Origin: Clostridiales bacterium | GTDB lineage: Bacteria; Bacillota; Clostridia; Oscillospirales; Ruminococcaceae | NCBI GenBank assembly: GCA_012799315.1 | Contig: JAAZLM010000045.1 | Coordinates: 1-5,313, forward strand | DNA: 5,313 nt | Direction of reading: 5' to 3' | In this document: positions 1 through 5,174 of the stretch, one piece after another | Position numbering within the stretch: the first letter of the stretch is position 1 | How the letters are laid out: every line of letters starts with the position of its first letter | Made by a program: the position numbers and the translations under genes | The notes under the pieces: generated by a model | The model's database searches: none | What the model saw: the letters and a program-made list of their open reading frames with translations, nothing else | What the model was told of the DNA's origin: nothing

Positions 1-1
1 C

Positions 2-190
2 ACTAAAGAATTAAGCAGCAAAAAAACAAGAGTACCCATTCTACTAGTCGTATTGCCAGAGGAAGTACGGGACAATTCGGAACATAAAAAGATTATTGAT
101 GAGATCGTATCCGAAATAGAAAAAGAATGCGTACCTATTCTTAATAGCTTTAGTATTTTTCTCAGTAATATCATGGATGGCAGTATTTAA
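2..190 (+). CDS. 3' end of an upstream gene, unidentified; may be the N-terminal part of the next gene
   Basis: The frame is open from base 2 to a TAA at 188-190, giving 62 residues; the 5' end lies outside the window. The peptide has a likely beta strand (VPILLVVLPEE) and then an amphipathic helix (KKIIDEIVSEIEK), which looks like real soluble protein. I do not recognise the family. After about base 122 the reading becomes less convincing, and it overlaps the next gene by 14 bases. Removing one A from the A5 run at 120-124 would join the helix directly to the hydrophobic segment at 129-188 and then to the TPR/WG protein. I infer that either this gene really ends here or it is the cytoplasmic part of a larger membrane protein interrupted by an indel. 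Protein coding before base 120 is moderately supported; the C-terminus as written is doubtful. Confidence 0.5.
   Translation, partial: TKELSSKKTRVPILLVVLPEEVRDNSEHKKIIDEIVSEIEKECVPILNSFSIFLSNIMDGSI
129..188 (+). other. Probable transmembrane segment in frame with the TPR/WG gene, upstream of its first ATG
   Basis: Read in the frame of the 177 ATG, the bases from 120 encode KKN followed by about 20 hydrophobic residues (AYLFLIALVFFS, then VISWMAVF) and then KNKQ. This is the shape of a membrane anchor with basic flanks. The frame is closed by TAG at 117-119, and no ATG, GTG or TTG lies between that stop and 177, so the segment cannot be reached by ordinary initiation. It can be reached by a +1 shift from the frame that is open before it. 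A chance hydrophobic run is possible because the stretch is rich in T at second codon positions. Confidence 0.5.
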
Positions 191-1430
191 AAATAAGCAA
201 TCATTAGAGGTGGAATATGAAGTCATTCTTGAGAAGGCAATTAAGCTCGAAGAAAAAGGAATATACATAGATGCTATCGATCTATATCAAAAGGCACATA
301 AAATAAAGCCCAATAATTACGATATAGCCATGAGAATAGTTAACTCACAAAAAGAGTTGAACGATGAAAAGGGCTTCATAGCTGCCTGTGACATGGCTAT
401 TAAAATTAATCCCTCCGATGATGAAGTATATTTATTAAAAGCTAATTATTTCATTGATAAAAATGCATATAAAACTGCATTTGATGTTCTAGGATCTGCG
501 ACTCAAGTTAAAGATGATTCAGCAATCAATGCCCTACTTGAAAGCATAAAGTACGAATATATCAACAAATTTCTGCAATGCCACGATATGAAGAATTGGT
601 ATTCGGTCAAGAATTCATCGTATTCAACTGTGAAAGTTGATGAGAAATGGGGAATTAATACGTCCTCTGGGAATAGGGCCTTAAGGTACGAATATGACTA
701 TCTAGGTCGCTATTCACAGGAAGAAAAGATAATCCCATGCATGAGGGATGGCGAGTACTACTATATTGATATAAAAGGTAATAAAAAGCTCGTTGGTGAT
801 GAAAAGTATCAATATTTAGGCTCGTTCGGAGATGGATTTGCACCGGCGCAAAGGAATGACAAATTCGGCTATATAGATAGGGATTTTAACGAATTTTCAT
901 TTGACTATGATTTTGCAGGCGGATTTGCCCACGGGATTGCCGCAGTTAAAAGGAATGAGAAATGGGCAATAATCGATAGTTCTTTTAAGACGATAACAGA
1001 TTTTACATATGATGATATTCTGGTCGACGATTATGGATTCTGTTCTGAGTACGGAGTGTTCTTTGCTAAAAAAGATGGCGAATACAAACTTTATAATTCG
1101 GCGGGGGAGCAGATTTCTTCTCGTGGGTATTCGAGCGCAAAACTTTTTACATCTAAAGAGCCAGCCGCCGTTGAAGTCAATGATGAATGGGGCTGGATCG
1201 ATATAAACGGCGAGCAGTTTATTGAGCCGCAATATAAAGATGCGCAGTCTTTTTCGCTTAATCTAGCGCCCGTGCTAATTGATGGAATCTGGGGATACAT
1301 CAATGCAGATAACAAAATTGCCATTGAACCTAATTTTGAATATGCAAAGCCTTTTTCAAAGAGAGGTTCAGCCTTTGTCAAGAATCAAGAAAAGTGGAAC
1401 TTGATAACTTTATATGAATATGACGATTAA
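177..1430 (+). CDS. TPR and WG-repeat protein
   Basis: The 417-residue frame starts at the first ATG and ends at TAA 1428-1430. Residues about 12-132 are helical with TPR character: one unit near 18-46 has a TPR-like pattern ending in IKPNN, and a second near 66-94 holds INPSDDEVYLLKA. Residues about 150-412 form a beta-rich array of WG repeats with signatures at 157-159 (KWG), 229-234 (KFGYID), 262-267 (KWAIID), 338-342 (WGWID), 372-376 (WGYIN) and 406-410 (KWNLI). WG repeats are generally viewed as binding or scaffold modules; no catalytic motif is visible. The start is uncertain: no Shine-Dalgarno site precedes 177, the ATG overlaps the previous frame, and a membrane segment in the same frame lies just upstream. 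The native protein is therefore probably longer and membrane-anchored, with TPR and WG parts outside. It is followed 20 bases later by the FHA gene, suggesting co-transcription. Confidence 0.88.
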   Translation: MAVFKNKQSLEVEYEVILEKAIKLEEKGIYIDAIDLYQKAHKIKPNNYDIAMRIVNSQKELNDEKGFIAACDMAIKINPSDDEVYLLKANYFIDKNAYKTAFDVLGSATQVKDDSAINALLESIKYEYINKFLQCHDMKNWYSVKNSSYSTVKVDEKWGINTSSGNRALRYEYDYLGRYSQEEKIIPCMRDGEYYYIDIKGNKKLVGDEKYQYLGSFGDGFAPAQRNDKFGYIDRDFNEFSFDYDFAGGFAHGIAAVKRNEKWAIIDSSFKTITDFTYDDILVDDYGFCSEYGVFFAKKDGEYKLYNSAGEQISSRGYSSAKLFTSKEPAAVEVNDEWGWIDINGEQFIEPQYKDAQSFSLNLAPVLIDGIWGYINADNKIAIEPNFEYAKPFSKRGSAFVKNQEKWNLITLYEYDD

Positions 1431-1436
1431 GAAATT

Positions 1437-1445
1437 GGGGGGGAA
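1437..1445 (+). promoter_or_regulatory. G-run ribosome binding site for the FHA gene
   Basis: Seven consecutive G bases followed by AA stand 5 bases before the ATG at 1451. The run can pair with the CCUCC core of 16S rRNA by allowing a G-U pair. It supports 1451 as the true start. A G7 run is also an indel-prone tract. Confidence 0.65.
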
Positions 1446-1450
1446 GTCTA

Positions 1451-1729
1451 ATGAAATTCACCTTTGAAAATAGTGGTGGTAATACATATTTAGTATATGA
1501 AATCAATAATGAAGTAGAGATTGATGCTATTTGCATGGGTATGGTAACTAATAACGATATTGAAGGTATATTACCGTTTATTTTTACTCAAATGGATAGT
1601 AAGAGATATTTAAAATATAATATTTCATCAAAAATTACTCTTGAGAGATTTTTAGCTAGTACAGTATTAATAAGGGGAAAAGGGAGCTCGGCAATATTTC
1701 ACCACCACTTCAAAGTGCAGTGCCGATAG
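1451..1729 (+). CDS. N-terminal piece of a split FHA adaptor (DUF6382-like, truncated)
   Basis: The frame encodes 92 residues and ends at TAG 1727-1729. Residues 1-72 look like the start of the DUF6382 domain found ahead of FHA domains in Clostridia: a strand (NTYLVYEI), an acidic segment (EVEIDAICMGMVTNN), the GILPFIF turn, then YLKYNISSKITLERFLAS. These match my recollection of the family, not a search. From about residue 78 the reading (SSAIFHHHFKVQCR) no longer looks like family sequence, whereas the -1 frame there leads straight into the linker of the FHA piece. The usual domain is roughly 170 residues, so the second half is missing. The natural product is probably a fusion to the downstream frame: slipping at 1675-1681 would give 231 residues. 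If no fusion forms, this is a gene fragment. Confidence 0.75.
   Translation: MKFTFENSGGNTYLVYEINNEVEIDAICMGMVTNNDIEGILPFIFTQMDSKRYLKYNISSKITLERFLASTVLIRGKGSSAIFHHHFKVQCR
1675..1726 (+). promoter_or_regulatory. Candidate -1 ribosomal frameshift signal (slippery heptamer plus hairpin)
   Basis: In the phase of the 1451 frame the bases 1675-1681 read G GGA AAA, a canonical X XXY YYZ slippery heptamer. A 6-nt spacer (1682-1687) follows, then TCGGCA (1688-1693) pairing perfectly with TGCCGA (1721-1726). The enclosed loop holds a small hairpin, CACT (1706-1709) with AGTG (1714-1717) and loop TCAA. A slip here moves translation into the frame coding the linker and FHA domain. The arrangement fits known -1 frameshift sites, but the structure is modest, and a deletion or sequencing error would give the same split. 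Confidence 0.4.
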
Positions 1730-2145
1730 GGCAGCGAAACACCAACAATGTCCCGATGCAGAGTGCATCATTCGGTGAAACGACGGTGTTGAGCGATGAA
1801 AGCGCCGGCGAAACAACTGTGCTTTCAAATACTTCTTATTCGCAATCGCTGACACCGCATTTGATTAGAGAAAAGACGAAACAGGTAGTGTTCGTTGATA
1901 AATCCGTACTAAGAATTGGTGCGGAACAGAGCTATGCGGACTTCTATTTGGGGGACAATCCCGCCATTAGTAGGAGCCATGCAGACATAGTAATGCGTGA
2001 TGGGGAATTCTACATTGTTGACAATAATTCGACAAATCAAACATTTGTAGATGGTAGAGTGATCCAGCCCGGGATTGAAGTTAAAATAGACCACGGCACA
2101 ATTTTCACATTAGCTGACGAAAAATTTGAATTTAAATTGTATTAA
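1720..2145 (+). CDS. FHA-domain piece of the split adaptor, with GETTVLS linker
   Basis: This frame is open from after the TAG at 1657-1659 to the TAA at 2143-2145. The stated start is a nominal GTG with no Shine-Dalgarno site; the linker-like reading runs further upstream (RELGNISPPLQSAV from 1681), arguing for fusion with the preceding frame rather than initiation here. Counted from 1720, residues 1-55 are a low-complexity linker with two GETTVLS motifs, and residues about 56-141 are an FHA domain. FHA hallmarks are RIG (65-67), the phosphothreonine-binding loop NPAISRSHA (80-88), and DNNSTNQTFVDG (101-112). FHA domains bind phosphothreonine peptides, so this protein probably reads the output of the kinase encoded downstream. 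All key FHA residues appear intact, so the domain could fold if translated. Confidence 0.85.
   Translation: MPIGQRNTNNVPMQSASFGETTVLSDESAGETTVLSNTSYSQSLTPHLIREKTKQVVFVDKSVLRIGAEQSYADFYLGDNPAISRSHADIVMRDGEFYIVDNNSTNQTFVDGRVIQPGIEVKIDHGTIFTLADEKFEFKLY
1774..1827 (+). repeat. Two GETTVLS motifs in the FHA linker
   Basis: The same seven residues, GETTVLS, are encoded at 1774-1794 and 1807-1827 with different codons, so selection on the protein is more likely than a recent DNA duplication. The adjacent threonines with Leu at +3 of the first resemble FHA-binding phosphothreonine sites, and the ETT core recalls the kinase-targeted ETTS motif of actinobacterial GarA/OdhI. I infer that these are kinase sites that may bind the protein's own or a partner's FHA domain. 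Confidence 0.6.
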
Positions 2146-2154
2146 GGTTATAAT
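2126..2154 (+). promoter_or_regulatory. Candidate sigma-A promoter ahead of the phosphatase gene
   Basis: TTGAAT (2126-2131) and a perfect TATAAT (2149-2154) are separated by exactly 17 bases. The -35 box lies within the last FHA codons and the -10 box just after the stop. Transcription would begin near 2161, leaving a leader of about 36 bases before the GTG at 2197. It could drive phosphatase, kinase and later genes independently of the genes upstream. AT-rich sequence gives chance matches, but the spacing and position are good. Confidence 0.55.
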
Positions 2155-2196
2155 AGAAGCATGATATATTAAAATCGTAATAGAGATGGTGATGAT

Positions 2197-2964
2197 GTGG
2201 ATTTTCTAGTTTCAGCACAAAGCGACGTCGGCATAGTTAAAGTTACAAATCAGGACAGCCTATCTGTTAAAACCGCCAGCACGCCAATGGGCAAAATCGC
2301 CTTCGCTGTGCTATGTGATGGAATGGGCGGACTTCAAAAAGGCGAGGTAGCAAGTGCGACATTAGTGAAAGCATTTTCCGATTGGTTCAATTGTGATCTA
2401 AAGAATCTTATAGCGAGTGGATTTAATTCAATGCGATTGCAACAGGCATGGAATGAAATTGTCACATTCAATAACCAGAAAATTATGAATTATGGCAATA
2501 ATAATTGCATACGACTGGGCACAACTATTACAGCAATGCTGATAATAGAGGGTAAATATTACATATTAAATATTGGCGATACCCGTGCGTATAAGATAGA
2601 TGACAAGATTGATAAAATCACCCAAGACCAAACAGTAATAGCGAGGGAGATTCTAAAAGGGAGTATAAGCGAGGTTGCGGCTAAGCAAGACCCCAGACGG
2701 GGAATTTTGCTGCAATGCGTTGGCGCATCGAATGTTATAGCGCCGGATTTTTTCAGTGGTGATGTTAAGCCGAATGAGGTCTATATGCTATGTTCCGATG
2801 GATTCCGCCATGAAATAACAGAAGATGAGATGTTCAGCAATCTAAATCCGAATATAGTGGAAAACACCTACATCATGGACGAACGAATGAAGTATTTAAT
2901 CGAGTTAAACAAACAACGACAGGAGAGAGACAATATATCAGTAGTGCTTATAAAAACAATTTGA
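2197..2964 (+). CDS. PP2C-family Ser/Thr protein phosphatase
   Basis: The 255-residue protein matches the size of bacterial PrpC/Stp phosphatases, which remove phosphate from Ser and Thr using two metal ions in the cytoplasm. Motifs appear in the expected order: NQDS (18-21), VLCDGMGG (38-45), GTTITAMLI (108-116), NIGDTRAY (125-132), LCSDGF (198-203) and RDNIS (244-248). Likely metal ligands are D41, G42, D201 and D245. The Arg usual three residues before NQD is Lys here (K15). No membrane segment or signal peptide is seen. The start is GTG, chosen because motif 1 lies close to the N-terminus and no better in-frame start exists; the purine stretch before it (near 2183-2189) is a weak ribosome site. 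The kinase gene begins 11 bases after the stop, so this is the kinase's partner, expected to reverse its phosphorylation. Confidence 0.96.
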   Translation: MDFLVSAQSDVGIVKVTNQDSLSVKTASTPMGKIAFAVLCDGMGGLQKGEVASATLVKAFSDWFNCDLKNLIASGFNSMRLQQAWNEIVTFNNQKIMNYGNNNCIRLGTTITAMLIIEGKYYILNIGDTRAYKIDDKIDKITQDQTVIAREILKGSISEVAAKQDPRRGILLQCVGASNVIAPDFFSGDVKPNEVYMLCSDGFRHEITEDEMFSNLNPNIVENTYIMDERMKYLIELNKQRQERDNISVVLIKTI

Positions 2965-2969
2965 GGTGA
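2963..2969 (+). promoter_or_regulatory. Ribosome binding site for the kinase gene
   Basis: GAGGTGA overlaps the phosphatase stop codon and stands 6 bases before the GTG at 2976. It decides that start and suggests translational coupling of phosphatase and kinase. Confidence 0.75.
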
Positions 2970-2975
2970 ATAGCT

Positions 2976-4658
2976 GTGCTGGAAATAGGCTCATTAGTTG
3001 ACGGCAAATACAAAGTGCTTAATATAATTGGGCAGGGCGGTATGAGCGTAGTCTATCTTGCTATGAATGAAAAGGCCAATAAACAGTGGGCAATTAAGGA
3101 AGTAAGAAAAGACGGTATTAAGAACTTTGAGCTTGTTAAGCAAGGATTAATTGTAGAAACTGACATGCTTAAAAAGCTATCGCATCCTAATTTACCAAGT
3201 ATAATTGACGTTATTGATCAAGATGGAACATTCTTAATAGTAATGGATTACATACAGGGGAATCCGCTTGATAAGACACTTGAGGAGGAGGGCGCCCAAC
3301 CGCAAGAATTAGTTATCGAATGGGCGAAGCAAATTTGTGATGTTCTGGAATATCTCCATACTAGAACGCCGCCGATCATTTACCGTGATATGAAACCTGC
3401 GAACCTTATGTTAAAGCCCGATGGGACAATTACCCTAATCGACTTTGGAACGGCGAGGGAATTCAAACATCAGAATCTTGCCGATACAACATGTTTAGGA
3501 ACTCAAGGCTATGCAGCACCCGAGCAATTCGGTGGAATTGGTCAAACCGATGCGAGAACGGATATATACTGCCTTGGAACGACATTATACCATCTGGTGA
3601 CGGGACATAATCCTAGTGAACCGCCATATGAGATGTATCCAATTGGGTATTGGAATTCTTCCTTATCCGAGGGGCTTGAGAAAATTATCGAGAAGTGCAC
3701 GCAGCGCAATCCCGATGATAGGTATCAGTCGTGCGCAGAATTGCTATATGCACTTGAGCATTTTGAAGAAATTGACGATGCATATCGGAAAAGGCAAAAG
3801 AAAAGACTTGCGATCTTTTCAGTAACATTTTTATTAACGATACTATTCCTTACCACATCGGTACTAGCGCATATTGGGGCGCAAAAGGCGAAAATTGCCG
3901 ATTATAATAGTAAAATTGAGCTAGCTGAAAAAACTACCGATCAAAAGGCGAAAGAAGAACTATATATCGAGGCAATTAATATTAATCCATCGGATAAGAC
4001 TGCGTATTTAGGATTGATAAAGGACTATCTAGAAGATACTAATTTTTCACTTGAAGAGGAAAGACAGATCGAATTACTAAGAATATCCAATGCAAGCAAT
4101 TCTAATAAGAAGTTAATGGATTACTTAAAAAGCAATCCCGAAGATTATGCGGAAGTTTGCTTCGAGCTTGGCACGGCTTATTGGTATTACTATGAAAAGG
4201 AAGAAAGCCGCCAAACATCGGCAGTTGTATGGTTTGCCGAAGTTGTGCAACATGAGAAGAACAACCAGATGAATAAGAATCGTGCCATGATTTTCAGAGA
4301 TATAGGGACATTCCACAAGGATATTCGCCGATTGCAGGACGAGGGCAATGACGCCGGGCATTATAAATTATATTGGGACAACCTAAAAAGACTAAAAGAA
4401 GTCAATGACGAAAGACCGGATAGAGAGGCTATCACAGTGCGGTTATATAAAGAAATTGTCAGTCAAACATATAATTATTGCAAGTATTATAGAGATGATG
4501 GAATTAATAAGGCGGAGATTGTTTCCATGCTAGATAATATCGAGGCAGACCTTATTAAAATGGATAGCACGCAGGAGCGAATTAAGCAAGAGGTGCAGGA
4601 TTTACTACCTCTTATTAAAGATACAACCGCAATCGTAAATGCTACATATATGAGATAA
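2976..4658 (+). CDS. Membrane Ser/Thr protein kinase with TPR-like outer domain
   Basis: The 560-residue protein has a Hanks-type kinase domain at about 12-265: glycine loop GQGGMSVVY (19-27), ATP-binding K41 in WAIKEV, a likely alpha-C Glu at E61, catalytic loop YRDMKPAN (136-143; D138 catalytic, Tyr in place of the usual His), DFG (156-158) and APE (181-183). T171, T172 and T176 in the activation segment are candidate autophosphorylation sites. A basic stretch (RKRQKKR, 271-277) precedes one membrane helix at about 278-298. The remaining 262 residues should be extracytoplasmic; they are helical, with a TPR-like unit near 324-352 (EAININPSDKTAYLGL), and carry no PASTA repeats. So it resembles PrkC/PknB in its kinase half but would sense a different, probably protein, signal. 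All catalytic residues are present. The gene follows the phosphatase closely and precedes a small membrane protein gene by 17 bases. Confidence 0.96.
   Translation: MLEIGSLVDGKYKVLNIIGQGGMSVVYLAMNEKANKQWAIKEVRKDGIKNFELVKQGLIVETDMLKKLSHPNLPSIIDVIDQDGTFLIVMDYIQGNPLDKTLEEEGAQPQELVIEWAKQICDVLEYLHTRTPPIIYRDMKPANLMLKPDGTITLIDFGTAREFKHQNLADTTCLGTQGYAAPEQFGGIGQTDARTDIYCLGTTLYHLVTGHNPSEPPYEMYPIGYWNSSLSEGLEKIIEKCTQRNPDDRYQSCAELLYALEHFEEIDDAYRKRQKKRLAIFSVTFLLTILFLTTSVLAHIGAQKAKIADYNSKIELAEKTTDQKAKEELYIEAININPSDKTAYLGLIKDYLEDTNFSLEEERQIELLRISNASNSNKKLMDYLKSNPEDYAEVCFELGTAYWYYYEKEESRQTSAVVWFAEVVQHEKNNQMNKNRAMIFRDIGTFHKDIRRLQDEGNDAGHYKLYWDNLKRLKEVNDERPDREAITVRLYKEIVSQTYNYCKYYRDDGINKAEIVSMLDNIEADLIKMDSTQERIKQEVQDLLPLIKDTTAIVNATYMR
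3807..3869 (+). other. Transmembrane helix of the kinase
   Basis: Residues 278-298 of the kinase are almost all hydrophobic (LAIFSVTFLL, then TILFLTTSVLA) and directly follow seven residues that include six basic ones. By the positive-inside rule the kinase domain is cytoplasmic and the C-terminal part lies outside. Confidence 0.9.
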
Positions 4659-4663
4659 TAGAC

Positions 4664-4671
4664 GGGGGGAG
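4664..4671 (+). promoter_or_regulatory. G-rich ribosome binding site for the small membrane protein gene
   Basis: GGGGGGAG stands 4 bases before the ATG at 4676, supporting that start. It resembles the G-run site before the FHA gene. Confidence 0.65.
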
Positions 4672-4675
4672 CTTT

Positions 4676-5161
4676 ATGGATGGCCTATTTCAGACCTATA
4701 AACTAGTGTTCTTAATATCGGTTATTGTCTGCATAATTTTTCTTATAATATCGCTTATTATGTTCATCAGGTTTAATATTCCGAAGATAATCGGCAATAT
4801 AACGGGAATTACCGCTAAAAGGGCAGTTAAACGAATGCGAGAGGAAAATAAAAACAGGGAAGCCAAGGCGGGTAATGTTGCCCAGTTTAAAGAGGAAGGT
4901 GCAAAAACGACGCAGAAGTTCAAGCCAATTAACAATGTAAAAATGGCGCCGGCCCTCAGTGGGGGGAGGCAAATTGTTACGGCTAGACTTGATAGCAACA
5001 ATTTCAATACCGCAAATAGCATGAAGCCAATGTATGTAACAACTATTCTAGGCAATTCAAATGAAGAATACGCAACATGTGTCCTTAATGAAAATGGCAA
5101 TGATAATTTTATTATCGAACAGGACATTACTATGATTTTCACCGATGAGATAATTAGCTAA
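4676..5161 (+). CDS. Small single-pass membrane protein of unknown function
   Basis: The 161-residue product has one membrane helix at about 10-31 (LVFLISVIVCII and on), followed by a segment rich in Lys and Arg (48-64, with KRAVKRMREENKNREAK), a low-complexity linker with several Thr and Ser residues (about 65-118), and a C-terminal stretch (119-161) that alternates hydrophobic residues and ends in FIIEQDITMIFTDEII, suggesting a small beta-rich domain. The positive-inside rule places the C-terminal part in the cytoplasm. I recall similar single-pass proteins with an IIG-x-TG-x-TA motif beside such kinases in Clostridia (here IIGNITGITA, 38-47), but I cannot name a family. With its cytoplasmic, Thr-containing tail and its place right after the kinase, it could be a substrate or partner; this is inference. 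The start is well supported by the ribosome site, and the next gene's ribosome site overlaps its stop codon. Confidence 0.88.
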   Translation: MDGLFQTYKLVFLISVIVCIIFLIISLIMFIRFNIPKIIGNITGITAKRAVKRMREENKNREAKAGNVAQFKEEGAKTTQKFKPINNVKMAPALSGGRQIVTARLDSNNFNTANSMKPMYVTTILGNSNEEYATCVLNENGNDNFIIEQDITMIFTDEIIS

Positions 5162-5168
5162 AGGAGAT
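5161..5168 (+). promoter_or_regulatory. Strong ribosome binding site for the exported protein gene
   Basis: AAGGAGAT begins on the last base of the previous stop codon and stands 6 bases before the ATG at 5175. It is the best Shine-Dalgarno match in the window and fixes this start. Confidence 0.85.
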
Positions 5169-5174
5169 GACGTT

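Noticed and set aside
123..142. Hairpin AAGAAT / ATTCTT near the upstream frame junction as a frameshift stimulator
   Set aside because: Six almost entirely A-T pairs in AT-rich sequence are weak, and the junction needs a +1 rather than a -1 shift.
44..268. Minus-strand open frame at the window start
   Set aside because: No ribosome site or recognisable domain, and the plus strand carries credible protein across the same bases.
897..1381. Minus-strand and alternate plus-frame open frames inside the WG-repeat region
   Set aside because: They are shadows of a clear WG-repeat array; none has family-like sequence or a start signal.
1696..1698. ATT codon 9 bases after AGGGAG as a possible independent start for the FHA frame
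   Set aside because: ATT starts are very rare; fusion by frameshift or an indel explains the layout better.
1720..1722. GTG as a true start of the FHA piece
   Set aside because: No Shine-Dalgarno sequence stands before it and linker-like protein sequence continues upstream in the same frame; kept only as a nominal coordinate.
2146..2196. Terminator or riboswitch between the FHA and phosphatase genes
   Set aside because: No stem followed by a T run is visible and the 51-base gap is too short for a riboswitch; promoter elements explain it.
4696..5142. Long minus-strand open frame (148 residues), very hydrophobic, opposite the small membrane protein gene
   Set aside because: It is antisense to a gene with a good ribosome site, a sensible membrane segment and tight operon spacing; its hydrophobicity follows from reading AT-rich codons in reverse.
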